Below, in pieces: positions 17,365-26,594 of a stretch of DNA of 64,000 bases. A model generated the notes under the pieces. It searched no databases and had not been told where the DNA came from. It worked only from the letters and a program-made list of their open reading frames with translations. Origin of the DNA: Deltaproteobacteria bacterium. GTDB lineage: Bacteria; Desulfobacterota; Desulfuromonadia; Desulfuromonadales; Geopsychrobacteraceae. The stretch spans positions 21,749 through 85,748 of the forward strand of contig JAJRWF010000050.1 in the NCBI GenBank assembly GCA_024276905.1, in the 5' to 3' direction. The stretch's first letter is position 1; every line of letters starts with the position of its first letter. Both the position numbers and the translations under genes were made by a program.

Positions 17365-18023
17365 GGGACGACTCCGACCTTTTCGACCTTGGCCATACTG
17401 AAGGTGCCGGCCGCTGTCGTCAGCCTGGTTTCATCGGAGCCCAGTTCAACCCCGGAGACGATGCTGCGAATCAGGCTGGTACTTTCGAGAACTTTTTCAT
17501 CTCCGTCCAACGCGCGAACCACCAGGTTATAGGTTCCCGGAGCAACCGGCTGACCGGCATCGCTGTACCCGTTCCAGTCGACAAAGTGTTCTCCCGGGGC
17601 GGTACCGCTCCCGCTGAGAGTTGCGACATTGTAGCCATTACTATCGAGAACATAGAGAGTCACCTCGTCGGCCGGTGTATCAAGTCGATATCCGAAGGTC
17701 TGGTTGCTGCCATCGGTTTCAAAACGGTCGGCCTGGACCACAACTTCCTCGCCCATCAGCCCCAACGCCGACTGACGCTCGACCTGATCAGCCATGCCGG
17801 CAAAAGAATCGAGTTTGGTACTCATATTACTCAGCTGCTCAAGCTGACTGAACTGCGCCAGCTGGGCGGTAAACTCGGTGGCGTCAGCCGGATTGAGCGG
17901 ATCCTGGTTTTCCAGCTGGGCAATCAGCAGGGTCAGGAAATCATCTTTACCGAGCGATGTTTCCTTGCTTTGCTGTGACGGGAAAAGGCTGCTGCTATCA
18001 CTGACACTGCCGACGGTTGACAT
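17361..18023 (-). CDS. flgD: FlgD, hook capping protein
   Basis: FlgD is the scaffold cap for hook polymerisation. The N-terminal signature is clear (LGKDDFLTLLIAQLENQDPL then NPADATEFTAQLAQFSQLEQ). The C-terminal half is the FlgD Ig/Tudor-like domain (PGEHFVDWNGYSDAGQPVAP then GTYNLVVRALDGDEK). At 220 residues it is of normal size. It lies between fliK and the small TIGR02530-type gene. Confidence 0.95.
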   Translation of the reverse strand: MSTVGSVSDSSSLFPSQQSKETSLGKDDFLTLLIAQLENQDPLNPADATEFTAQLAQFSQLEQLSNMSTKLDSFAGMADQVERQSALGLMGEEVVVQADRFETDGSNQTFGYRLDTPADEVTLYVLDSNGYNVATLSGSGTAPGEHFVDWNGYSDAGQPVAPGTYNLVVRALDGDEKVLESTSLIRSIVSGVELGSDETRLTTAAGTFSMAKVEKVGVVP

Positions 18024-18077
18024 AGGTCTCTCCTTGCCTTAATCCGCAGACCAACCGGGATTAAAGTTCTGACGCGT

Positions 18078-19631
18078 TTAAACCCGCAGGCTGATACCTC
18101 CGCCCGCGTGCTCCAGTAATTGTTCAAGCGGAATATCCAGCTCCCGTTGCCAGTCGTCGGCCAGCCAGGGACTCTGGGGAGAATGATGCTGCTGTTGTTG
18201 CTGTTGCTGCCAGGCGGTCTCGTTCCCGGTCTGGTCCTGTCCGCTCTGGACATCGACACGAAACTCGTCGATCTTTAGTCCCTGCTGCTGAAGAGCATCA
18301 CGTAATTGCGGCAGATAACGGTCGAGAACTTCACGAACCTGTTGACTCTGGGCCTGGAGATGAGCGCGTACCCGATCACCTTCAACCATCAGATCGAGCC
18401 GTAAGGATCCAAGCTCTGCCGGATTCAGGCGCAGGCGCATCCGCCCCGTTTCCCCATCATTACTGCCGGCCAGATGGGTAACCACCTGATCGACGAGCTG
18501 AGTTTCGGCCAGCTGTTGCCCTGAGGGCAGCTGCATCATTCTGGGAACAGGTGATTCCATCTGGGCTTCACGAATGTGGGAAGCCTGAACTGCTTGAGCC
18601 GCCTGTTGCGGCTGATGGGTATTGTTACCCAAACCCTGCAGGCTGATTTTTGCAGCCTCCGGCTTTGATTCACTTGCCGTTTCAAGCTCGGACTCAACCA
18701 CCGCACTGGCTTCCAGCTGGGTTTCCGGCCCAGCCTTGACGGATTTCTGTTCATGAGGACTCGGCTGTTCGCGGCGCGGAGTGAGGATTTTTGCAATCTG
18801 CTCCTCCTGCAAACCGCCTCTGGTTTCGGGCGAAAGACTTTCTGTCGGCGGCAGAGTTTCAGCTCCGGCCTCTGTTTCGCTGTTCAGGGCTTCCGTTGCA
18901 TTCGGCACAACAAGCTGTGCCTCCTGGCGATCTGTTCCGGCGACACTCTTTGCCGCCACCAGACCCAGAACTTTGTCGAGCCGCGGTTGCAGCTCAGCAG
19001 CCAGAGGTTGATTCTGCAATGATTCCGGGACCTGACCCGTTTGAATCATCACCGCCATCAGCTGTTTGAGCTCCTCGATCTCCCCGGCGTTCAAATTCAA
19101 CTCTGCCGGTGCGGTATCAGACTGCTCCAACTCGGGATCAGGCTCTTCCTGCGGCTTCTCTTCAACCAACTGGTCGAGAATCTCCCGTGCGGCGGCAAAA
19201 ACTTCTTCCATATTATCCGGCTCAGTGGTTTCATCGAGCAGCAACTCCTCGCCCGATTCCTCATCACCCTGCTGGGACTGCAGCCAGGAACTGATCAGTT
19301 CCTGCACCTGCTCGGCGGCAGCAACCCGCTCACTGTTCTCCGATGGCTGAATAAAGGCAGCGCCCTGATCGATCAATGCCGCCATCAAAAAGGGGGCCGC
19401 ACCCGTTTCGGCCGCGCTGTTCTGTGCGGTGCCTTCCGCAGTATCTATCTCAACAGCCTCCGGCACTCCCTGCTCAACGACAGCCTGTTCTGTCTTGGCC
19501 TCAGCCTTGCCGGTTTCGGTCCCCAGAACCTCCCCGAACGGTTGCTCCGGAAGCTCTTTCTGGCCAGCAGCAACAACGGACCCGCCGGGTTCCGGTACAG
19601 TCGTAAGGTCCTGAATCATCATTCCTTGCAT
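18078..19631 (-). CDS. fliK: FliK, hook-length control protein
   Basis: FliK measures hook length and triggers the FlhB switch. The 517-residue protein has a long, low-conservation acidic, Gln- and Glu-rich N-terminal ruler region. The typical FliK C-terminal domain is near residues 390-480 (MRLRLNPAELGSLRLDLMVE, VRAHLQAQSQQVREVLDRYL, PQLRDALQQQGLKIDEFRVD). After it a run of seven Gln and two His (18190-18220) is encoded by a CAG/CAA trinucleotide tract. The ATG at 19631 has GAGG 8 bases upstream; a GTG three codons earlier and two ATGs just inside are alternatives. Confidence 0.9.
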   Translation of the reverse strand: MQGMMIQDLTTVPEPGGSVVAAGQKELPEQPFGEVLGTETGKAEAKTEQAVVEQGVPEAVEIDTAEGTAQNSAAETGAAPFLMAALIDQGAAFIQPSENSERVAAAEQVQELISSWLQSQQGDEESGEELLLDETTEPDNMEEVFAAAREILDQLVEEKPQEEPDPELEQSDTAPAELNLNAGEIEELKQLMAVMIQTGQVPESLQNQPLAAELQPRLDKVLGLVAAKSVAGTDRQEAQLVVPNATEALNSETEAGAETLPPTESLSPETRGGLQEEQIAKILTPRREQPSPHEQKSVKAGPETQLEASAVVESELETASESKPEAAKISLQGLGNNTHQPQQAAQAVQASHIREAQMESPVPRMMQLPSGQQLAETQLVDQVVTHLAGSNDGETGRMRLRLNPAELGSLRLDLMVEGDRVRAHLQAQSQQVREVLDRYLPQLRDALQQQGLKIDEFRVDVQSGQDQTGNETAWQQQQQQQHHSPQSPWLADDWQRELDIPLEQLLEHAGGGISLRV

Positions 19632-19700
19632 ACGCGTCACCTCAGTTCACACACCCCTGAATCCGTGAAAGACCCAGGATATTTCATTTTCAACCACTGT

Positions 19701-20198
19701 CTAATATGACGGGGGCTGGTCAACCGGGAATTCGGTAAACCCGGTACTTAACCTGGTTGCTGTCTTCTGATCGAGATTGTCGAGAATCTTGCCGGCATTT
19801 TTCTTATTCATTGCCGCCAGCAGCTCAATCGCCAGTCTCGGCTCCAGATTTTTAATCAGATCAGCCGACTTGCGGGCACTCATCTTTTCGTAGATCTTGC
19901 TCAATTCGGTCACCCGTTTTCCCTCTTCGGCCTGCTTGCGATTCAGCAGTCTGGTCAGTTCCTGACGCAGGTTCTGCATCTGGACGAGCTTCTTATCGAC
20001 CTCCTGCTGCAGAGTCTTTAGCTGCATCTGCTCAACTTTGAGCTGATCACCCTCTTTTTGTATCCGGTTGTACTGTTCTTCAATTGCAGAGCGGATCCGT
20101 CGCTCTTCAACCGAGGTGGGTGCCGCCTCTTTCTGAACAGCTGCTTCGACGGGCGCAACCGACAACAAGACAAACAGCAGCAATTGCAGTTTTTTCAT
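19701..20198 (-). CDS. MotE-like coiled-coil protein with MgtE_N-type domain
   Basis: The 165-residue product has a signal peptide (MKKLQLLLFVLLSVAPVEA), a long coiled coil (about residues 30-110) and a C-terminal helical module (SARKSADLIKNLEPRLAIEL then LAAMNKKNAGKILDNLD) like the MgtE N-domain. Proteins of this design sit between fliJ and fliK in many alphaproteobacterial and deltaproteobacterial operons. MotE in Sinorhizobium is a chaperone for the periplasmic motility protein MotC. The position and signal peptide fit that family, but the partner here is unknown, as no motC is present. Confidence 0.75.
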   Translation of the reverse strand: MKKLQLLLFVLLSVAPVEAAVQKEAAPTSVEERRIRSAIEEQYNRIQKEGDQLKVEQMQLKTLQQEVDKKLVQMQNLRQELTRLLNRKQAEEGKRVTELSKIYEKMSARKSADLIKNLEPRLAIELLAAMNKKNAGKILDNLDQKTATRLSTGFTEFPVDQPPSY

Positions 20199-20635
20199 CT
20201 GGGATCTCCCTTCTGACGCAGGCTGATCTCATCGAGCATCACCCGTTCCCTGCTCTCCAGTTTGCGCAGATACTCCGCCAGTTGCTTTTCCTTCAGCTTT
20301 TCAATAATTTTGCGCTCGCGGGCCGCGATCAGCAGTTCCTGGCGCCGCTCATTCAACAACAACGTCAACTCCTGCTGCTGAAGTTGCAGTTTTTCACCCT
20401 GCTGGCGATGATGATCGATCTGGTCCTCGTAAAGTCGCAGTTCAAGGATCGACAACCCGCTTTGTTGTTTCTGCTGCAACTGGTCGGTCAGTGCTTCAAG
20501 GCGACTGTGGATTTCGGCGCGTTGCTGTTCAAGCTGTGCTGCGACTCCCAGAAGTTCGGACAAACGTTGCTGGGCCTGTTCTTCCAGGGTTTTTCGGTAC
20601 TTGAGAACGGTCTGCAGTTTGAATTTTTCGGCCAT
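20195..20635 (-). CDS. fliJ: FliJ, export chaperone-like coiled coil
   Basis: FliJ is the small coiled-coil stalk of the FliI ATPase ring. The 146-residue protein is almost wholly helical and charged, with the typical beginning (KFKLQTVLKYRKTLEEQAQQ) and the later EKQLAEYLRKLESRERVMLD. It overlaps the MotE-like gene by four bases and follows fliI by 52 bases. Confidence 0.9.
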   Translation of the reverse strand: MAEKFKLQTVLKYRKTLEEQAQQRLSELLGVAAQLEQQRAEIHSRLEALTDQLQQKQQSGLSILELRLYEDQIDHHRQQGEKLQLQQQELTLLLNERRQELLIAARERKIIEKLKEKQLAEYLRKLESRERVMLDEISLRQKGDPR

Positions 20636-20687
20636 GCTGTTGCGGCTCCCTCTTTTCCTGACCGGACCTTCTCACGCGAGGTCGAGG

Positions 20688-21998
20688 CTAGACCCGCCGA
20701 TCCTGGGCAAGCAGTTCCATTTCGGCAAGAGTTTCTTCCAGGTCGAAGGCATCGTCCATCCCCTGGCGCAGAAAATCCATAATCACCTCAATCCGCGAAA
20801 TTGCATAATCGATCCGCGCATTGCTCCCAGCGGCATAGGCACCGATATTGATCAGATCTTCTGCTTCGCGATAGGTGGCGAGAATTTCACGGATCTGCCC
20901 GGCCATCTGCTGATGTTCGGCACTGACGATATCGCGCATCACCCGACTGGCTGAGTTGAGAATATCGATGGAGGGGTAGTGGTTGCGGGCCGCCAGATCA
21001 CGCGACAGGACAATGTGGCCGTCAAGGATCGAACGGACTGAATCGGCGACCGGTTCGTTCATATCATCCCCCTCGACCAGCACCGTGTAGAGTCCGGTGA
21101 TACTGCCCTTGCCGCTGAAAGAACCGGCCCGCTCAAGCAGCTTGGGCAGGGTGGCAAAGACACTCGGCGTATAACCCTTGGTTGTCGGCGGTTCTCCGAT
21201 GGCCAGCCCCACTTCGCGCATCGCCATGGCGAAACGGGTCACCGAGTCCATCAGCAGCAGGACATTCTTGCCCTGCGCGCAAAAATATTCGGCGATCGTC
21301 GTGGCGACAAAGGCACCGCGCATTCTCAGCAGCGGTGATTGATCCGAGGTCGCGGTCACCACCACCGACCGCGCCAGACCCTCTTCGCCAAGGTCACGCT
21401 CAATAAATTCACGCACCTCGCGCCCACGTTCACCGATCAGGGCGATGACATTGACATCGGCGCGGGTATGTTTGGCCATCATCCCGAGCAGCACACTTTT
21501 ACCAACCCCGGAACCGGCCATGATCCCCATCCGCTGGCCCTGACCACAGGTCAGCAGTCCGTTGATTGAACGTACCCCCAGATCGAGGGCCCGTACAATC
21601 TGATCGCGATCCATCGGGCTGGCGGGTTGGGCATAGAGTGGGAATTCCTGATCAAACTTTGTCAGCGGACGGTTGTCGAGGGGTTCCCCCAGGGCATCGA
21701 TCACCCGACCGAGCAATTCATCACCGACCGGCAGGGTGGCGCTGTCACGGACAACCCGGATCAGGCTGCCTGGGCCCAGGCCACGCAGGTCACCCAGCGG
21801 CATCAGGAGAGCTTTTGAGTCACGGAAACCGACCACCTCGGCCGGAATCTTTGCGCCACCGCCGAGGGGCGTCAGTTCGCACAGGGTGCCGACGGTGGAG
21901 GCCGGGCAAAAACCTTCGACCACCAGGCCGACAATCTGTGTCACCTTGCCACTGACCTTGAGAGGGCTGATTTCACGGATACGGGCGACAATATCCAT
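20688..21998 (-). CDS. fliI: FliI, flagellar export ATPase
   Basis: FliI is the ATPase of the flagellar export apparatus, related to F1-beta. Walker A is GIMAGSGVGKSVLLGMM, followed by VIALIGERGREVREFIERDL, the Walker B-like NVLLLMDSVTRFAMAMREVG, and ATPase signature IDILNSASRVMRDI. The ATG at 21998 shares one base with the fliH stop and has GGAG 8 bases upstream, giving 436 residues, the usual length. Confidence 0.97.
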   Translation of the reverse strand: MDIVARIREISPLKVSGKVTQIVGLVVEGFCPASTVGTLCELTPLGGGAKIPAEVVGFRDSKALLMPLGDLRGLGPGSLIRVVRDSATLPVGDELLGRVIDALGEPLDNRPLTKFDQEFPLYAQPASPMDRDQIVRALDLGVRSINGLLTCGQGQRMGIMAGSGVGKSVLLGMMAKHTRADVNVIALIGERGREVREFIERDLGEEGLARSVVVTATSDQSPLLRMRGAFVATTIAEYFCAQGKNVLLLMDSVTRFAMAMREVGLAIGEPPTTKGYTPSVFATLPKLLERAGSFSGKGSITGLYTVLVEGDDMNEPVADSVRSILDGHIVLSRDLAARNHYPSIDILNSASRVMRDIVSAEHQQMAGQIREILATYREAEDLINIGAYAAGSNARIDYAISRIEVIMDFLRQGMDDAFDLEETLAEMELLAQDRRV

Positions 21999-22642
21999 CA
22001 ATCTGACTCCGTTATGGCCCCAGCGAGGGTTTTACGAATCTCGTCAAGCTGCGTTTCGATGGTCGCATCGACATCGCCGAAATCGGACTCGACCCGGCAG
22101 CCCCCGGGAGTGATGGTTACGTCCGCATCAAGCGCAATATTTTTCAGCCCGCTGATGCTGGCGAGAAAAAGTGGTTTCTGCTGCTTGACCAACTCAAGAT
22201 CCTGCGGGCTGACCCGAATACGGTAGGAATCTGCCCGCACTGAGGCCTGCAGGGCATTTTCTATCAGCGACAGTACCAGTTCCGGCTGAACCTCGATTGA
22301 ACGCCGTATCACCTGTTCACTGATGGCCATCACCATTCTGAGCATATCCTGGCTGCTGTTGCGGGCCACCGATTCGCGCAAGCGATTGACCTCTTCGAGC
22401 GCTTGAGTCAACGCCTGCAACGTGCTGTCAAGTTTCGATTCAACGGCGGCCGCACCCTCCTGGCGTCCCCGGGTAAATGCCTCGCTGACCTCCTGTTGCG
22501 AATCCATCTGGATCGCAGCTGTTTCGACCTGATGTTCACTACCGGCAGCAGCAAGCGGCACACCATGATCACTGAATGAACGAAACTGAAAGCTTTCGAG
22601 TTCGCTGAATTCCTGGCCGCGATAAACCTTAGACAAGCTCAT
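21998..22642 (-). CDS. fliH: FliH, negative regulator of FliI / export stator
   Basis: FliH connects FliI with the C-ring. The 214-residue product has a short N-terminal segment, a Glu/Gln-rich coiled coil and the FliH C-terminal domain (MVMAISEQVIRRSIEVQPEL; IRVSPQDLELVKQQKPLF; TPGGCRVESDFGDVDATIET). The ATG at 22642 has GGAGG 8 bases upstream and overlaps the fliG end by 14 bases; a GTG three codons earlier is also open. Confidence 0.93.
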   Translation of the reverse strand: MSLSKVYRGQEFSELESFQFRSFSDHGVPLAAAGSEHQVETAAIQMDSQQEVSEAFTRGRQEGAAAVESKLDSTLQALTQALEEVNRLRESVARNSSQDMLRMVMAISEQVIRRSIEVQPELVLSLIENALQASVRADSYRIRVSPQDLELVKQQKPLFLASISGLKNIALDADVTITPGGCRVESDFGDVDATIETQLDEIRKTLAGAITESD

Positions 22643-23642
22643 CGCCACCACCTCCGCGGCCCGGTATCACCAGGGTTCCATCCTCTTCAAGCTTGAGTGC
22701 AACCTTGACAATCTCCATCTGCATGGCCTCAACTTCGGACAGCTTGCGCGGACCCATGGCATCGAGATCTTCCTCGATCATGTCGGCAGCACGCTGGGAA
22801 ATATTCGAATAGATCTTGCTCTTGAGTTCATCAGAAGCGGTTTTAAGTGCCAGAGTCAGACTGTCGGTACTCACTTCGCGCAGGACCGCCTGCATGGAAC
22901 GACCATCGAGCGCGATCAGATCTTCGAAGGTGAACATGCGGCGACGAATTTATTCGGCCATCTCGGCATCGGCAGCTTCGATCCCGGTCAAGACAACCTG
23001 ATCGGCACCTTTTTCCATGCGACCGAGAATCTCGACCACCTTGTCGACTCCGCCAACCTGTTTCTTGTCCTGACTGACAACCACCCCGATCTCTCGTTGC
23101 AACGCATCTTCAATCCGACCGATCACCTCAGGCGAAACATTCTCGATCTTGGCGATGCGGTACATCACTTCACCCCGAAGGTCTTCCGGCATCTGCATCA
23201 AAACCCGACTGGCGTGGTCTTCTCTCTGGGTCGAAAGAATCAACGCAACCGTCTGTGGGTGTTCGCTTTCGAGCAAACTGGCCACCATCCGTGGATGCAT
23301 CTTCGAGATCGTTTCCAACGGCCGCCCTTCGATCCCGGCGGTGACCTGTTCGATCAGGTATTCGGCCCGCTCATGATCATCACCGCCGAGGATGGCATTG
23401 CGCGCAAAAGCATCGCCCTTGATATAGACACCGAGATCGTTGCCCTTTGCGCCCTTGTATTCTTCAAGCACCGCACGAGCGAGTTCAGGATCGACATGGT
23501 CGACATCCATCATGCAGCGGCTGATATCACGGACTTCACTGTCATCAAGAGCTTCAAAAATCCGCGCGGCGGCATCTTCGCCCAGGCACAGAATCAAAAT
23601 GGCGGCTTTTTGGGCTCCGGATAATTTTTCAGCTGCCTTCAC
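22629..23642 (-). pseudogene. fliG: FliG, flagellar motor switch protein, interrupted by one in-frame TAA
   Basis: FliG is the rotor protein that generates torque with MotA. The two parts join in one frame to a 337-codon gene of normal length. Codons 1-230 give the N- and middle domains (LSGAQKAAILILCLGEDAAA; ESEHPQTVALILSTQREDHA). Codons from 22949 give the C-terminal torque domain (IRRRMFTFEDLIALDGRSMQ; EEDLDAMGPRKLSEVEAMQM). TAA at 22952-22950 stands between MAE and IRRRM, where FliG proteins usually have Glu (GAA to TAA is one base change). Translation could restart at ATG 22937, giving a separate torque domain, but no ribosome site is visible there. All neighbours are intact. Confidence 0.9.
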
Positions 23643-23685
23643 GTTTTATGCTCCCGGAATTTGTCGGCATTGCATGGTAAACGGA

Positions 23686-25245
23686 TCATTCGACGGCTTC
23701 TTCACGTAACCAGGTTTTGACCACCTGCACCGGCGCCTGGTCACCACCCAGGACTTCCTGGCGGATCTGCGCCAGCGGATCACCGGGGCCCCCCAGCATC
23801 GGCAGTCCGGACTGAAGTTCCGCCTCAAGCTCCTGCACAGTTTTCATCGGTTCTGCCTGTTCGGCGGCCCCACGCATGGTTTTAAGCAGCGGTCGCAAGA
23901 AGAGCAGATAGGCCATCAGCGCCGCGATACTGAGCAGTCCGTATTTGATCAGCGGCATGTAGGTGTAAATACGACTGATCGGCGAAGGAGCTGGCAGAGG
24001 CTCATCGATAAAGCTGGTTTCAAATGGCATCGAAACCACGGTCAACACATCACCGCGACTGTCGTTGAGACCCAGTGCACTACGCACCATTCTTTCGATC
24101 TCCTGAAGTTCGGAGGCTTCCCGCGGGGTGGGCGTCGGTTTGGCACCCTCGGCTCCGGGTGTCATTTTGTCGGCCACCAATACCGAAACAGACAAGGCCT
24201 TGAGGCTGCCGACCGATTCAACCAGTTTGCTGGTAATGCGGCTCATTTCGTAATTGATCGTTTCCTGGGCCTGACTGGCCGGTGTTGTCGTTGTATTCGT
24301 CTGGGTCGGTTGCAGGTTGGAGGCAACACCCGGTATTCCAGCCGCACTTTCTGTCGCCCCGCGTTCATTGCTGGTCTGTTCGCTGACGACCACCGCCCCG
24401 TTGGGATCAACCAGTTGCTCAACCCTTTCACGTTGATCAAAATTGATCTCGGCAGTCACCCGTACCATGGAGTTTCCGGCTCCGAGAGCCCGATCGAGCA
24501 GTGACTGAGCCCGATCCTCAAGGCGGCGTTCCACAGTCTGCTGATACTCCAGCATCCCCGGTGTCATCGGACCGGCAAGCACTTCGCCGCGGCTTCTCGA
24601 CAACACCTTGCCCGAAGCATCAACCACGGTGACATTTTCCGATTCAAGCCCTTCGACGCTACCGGCCACCAGGTAGACGATTCCCTGCAGTTGCGAATCC
24701 TTGAGCTGACGACCGGAATGAAGTTTGACAATAATTGAAGCGGTGGCCGACTTCTGCTGGTCACGAAACAACCGTTTTTCGGGCAAGGCCAGATGGACTC
24801 TTGCGGTCTCAACCGGTGCCAGTGAAGAAATGGTCCGCATCAGTTCACCCTGCAGGGCCCGGCGATAATTGACCTTCTGGGCAAAATCGGTCAGCCCGAA
24901 ACTCTGGCGGTCGAAAATCTCGAACCCGACCCCGCCTTCAGCCAGACCGGCGCCGGCCAGTTCCAGCCGAGCTTCGTAGACCCTGTCAGCGGGAATCATG
25001 ATGTCCTTACCGCCATCTTCAAGACGGTAAAGTATTTTGCGATCCTTCAACCACTCGACAACCATCGCCGCATCACGACTCGGCAGATTAGCGAACAACA
25101 GACTGTAGTCAGCAACACGACTCTGCATAATAATTGCGGCAAAAAGCAAAATACTGACCAGACCAACCCCGATCAGGCTCATCTTGCGCGCCAGCGACCA
25201 TTCCTTCATCACATCGAACACACTCTTTTTATCTTCGTCCGCCAT
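23686..25245 (-). CDS. fliF: FliF, MS-ring protein
   Basis: FliF forms the MS-ring, the base of the flagellum. The 519-residue product has an N-terminal membrane segment (MSLIGVGLVSILLFAAIIMQ), the ring-building motifs (ADYSLLFANLPSRDAAMVVE; LRRALQGELMRTISSLAPVE-like region; VRVTAEINFDQRERVEQLV), a second membrane segment (YGLLSIAALMAYLLFLRPLL) and a C-terminal tail that binds FliG. It lies between fliE and fliG. Confidence 0.96.
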   Translation of the reverse strand: MADEDKKSVFDVMKEWSLARKMSLIGVGLVSILLFAAIIMQSRVADYSLLFANLPSRDAAMVVEWLKDRKILYRLEDGGKDIMIPADRVYEARLELAGAGLAEGGVGFEIFDRQSFGLTDFAQKVNYRRALQGELMRTISSLAPVETARVHLALPEKRLFRDQQKSATASIIVKLHSGRQLKDSQLQGIVYLVAGSVEGLESENVTVVDASGKVLSRSRGEVLAGPMTPGMLEYQQTVERRLEDRAQSLLDRALGAGNSMVRVTAEINFDQRERVEQLVDPNGAVVVSEQTSNERGATESAAGIPGVASNLQPTQTNTTTTPASQAQETINYEMSRITSKLVESVGSLKALSVSVLVADKMTPGAEGAKPTPTPREASELQEIERMVRSALGLNDSRGDVLTVVSMPFETSFIDEPLPAPSPISRIYTYMPLIKYGLLSIAALMAYLLFLRPLLKTMRGAAEQAEPMKTVQELEAELQSGLPMLGGPGDPLAQIRQEVLGGDQAPVQVVKTWLREEAVE

Positions 25246-25307
25246 AAATCACGTCCTCATTTCACACTGCTGCCGACAAGCTGTTGTCCCCGGGCGATTC
25301 AAATCGA

Positions 25308-25610
25308 TCACACCTGCATGCGCATGATTTCCTGATAGGCATCAACAACCTTGTTGCGAATCTGCACCATCAGCCGCGTTGAAATTTCGGCCTCCTCCAT
25401 CTTGATCATCACCTCATGGATATTGCTGCTCTGACCACTGGCGAGTTCGGCCGCAGCCTTGCCGGCATCCATCTGCTTGCGGTTCACAGCTGAGATCGAC
25501 TCTTTGATCTGAGCAGCAAAACCCTCACCGAGACGACTGGCATCAGGCTTGGAAGTTCCTTTGAGGCCTTGTAAATGACTGCTTAGAGTGATGTCGCTAA
25601 TCGTGTTCAT
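25308..25610 (-). CDS. fliE: FliE, rod-MS-ring junction protein
   Basis: FliE connects the MS-ring to the rod. The 100-residue product has the conserved C-terminal half (GKAAAELASGQSSNIHEVMI then KMEEAEISTRLMVQIRNKVV and DAYQEIMRMQV). It lies between flgC and fliF in the standard order. Confidence 0.95.
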   Translation of the reverse strand: MNTISDITLSSHLQGLKGTSKPDASRLGEGFAAQIKESISAVNRKQMDAGKAAAELASGQSSNIHEVMIKMEEAEISTRLMVQIRNKVVDAYQEIMRMQV

Positions 25611-25618
25611 TGTTCACC

Positions 25619-26050
25619 TCACTGTCCTATTTCAAGGGCTTTCAAAGCCATCCGTTTTGCCGAACGCACCACCGTGACGTTGGCTTCATAGGCACGGGTC
25701 GCACTCATCATGTCGGCGACTTCTTCCATCAAATCAATATTCGGCATCGCCACCATGCCTTCAGAATCGGCATCGGGATGTCCCGGGTTATAGATCATTT
25801 TCGGCGGACTGTTACTGGCCCTGATCTGTGCCACTTCCACCCCGGCAATCCCGTCACGTTGACTGGCGCTCAAGTTTTCGGCGAAGCCTTTTCCGTTACT
25901 GCGGAAAACCACTTCACGTTTGCGAAAAGGGCCTCCTTCCGGCGTCCGTGTGGTATCGATATTGGCAATATTGGTCCCTATCGCCCCCAAGCGTGTTCGC
26001 TGCGCCTTGAGTGCTGAAGCCCCGATCTTCATACTGGTCAGAATATCCAT
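25619..26050 (-). CDS. flgC: FlgC, proximal rod protein
   Basis: FlgC is a proximal rod subunit. The 143-residue product has the FlgC N-terminus (SMKIGASALKAQRTRLGAIG then TNIANIDTTRTPEGGPFRKR) and the C-terminal motif (PNIDLMEEVADMMSATRAYE then ANVTVVRSAKRMALKALEIG). An AGGAGG lies 4 bases before the ATG. It follows flgB by 8 bases. Confidence 0.96.
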   Translation of the reverse strand: MDILTSMKIGASALKAQRTRLGAIGTNIANIDTTRTPEGGPFRKREVVFRSNGKGFAENLSASQRDGIAGVEVAQIRASNSPPKMIYNPGHPDADSEGMVAMPNIDLMEEVADMMSATRAYEANVTVVRSAKRMALKALEIGQ

Positions 26051-26058
26051 GTTGCCTC

Positions 26059-26472
26059 CTATTGACCGTCGTTGACGGCATACTTGAGCATTTGCAGCCT
26101 GCGGCGGGTCATTTTTATCGTTGCTTCGTAAAGAATCTGATTCTCGGACAGCGCGATCATTTCATCTTCCACGACCACACTGTTGCCATCACCGAAACCG
26201 CTGCGGTCCGGATGACGGACCACTTCGCCCTGAATCTGGGCGAGACTGTTGCCACCCAGGGGGAAATGCTTCGGGTTCGTTACTTGGGGGGCCTGCTGCG
26301 GGCGCTTGAGAACGGCCTGCAAACGTTTTTCAAACTCGAAGGTTCGCGCGGCATAACCCGGAGTCTCGGCGTTGGCGACATTGCCGGCGATCACCTGTTG
26401 TCGCTGGGCACGCAGATCAAGACTCTTCTGCAACAGTCGGGTGGTGGGATCGATCAGATTGAAACCTGCCAT
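26059..26472 (-). CDS. flgB: FlgB, proximal rod protein
   Basis: FlgB is a proximal rod subunit and the first gene of the flgB-to-flgE unit. The 137-residue product has the rod motif (RLLQKSLDLRAQRQQVIAGN then VANAETPGYAARTFEFEKRL). The ATG at 26472 has GGAG 9 bases upstream. A TTG five codons earlier is open but overlaps the ribosome site. A sigma-54 promoter lies 58 bases upstream. Confidence 0.95.
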   Translation of the reverse strand: MAGFNLIDPTTRLLQKSLDLRAQRQQVIAGNVANAETPGYAARTFEFEKRLQAVLKRPQQAPQVTNPKHFPLGGNSLAQIQGEVVRHPDRSGFGDGNSVVVEDEMIALSENQILYEATIKMTRRRLQMLKYAVNDGQ

Positions 26473-26529
26473 GATGCAATTCTCCAAAGTCGTTTTCTGT
26501 CAAAAATTTGCACTACCTAATTTCCTTGA

Positions 26530-26544
26530 GCAAGTCCTGAGCCA
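26530..26544 (-). promoter_or_regulatory. Sigma-54 promoter of the flgB-to-flgE unit
   Basis: The minus strand reads TGGCTCAGGACTTGC, then T, with exact GG-N10-GC spacing. The expected start of transcription is about 12 bases further, leaving a leader of about 45 bases before flgB. It lies between the TPR gene stop and flgB. Confidence 0.8.
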
Positions 26545-26594
26545 AAAGCACCCAGGGTCCGTCCTTATCTTTTTCGACAAGGTTCCGCAGAAGC

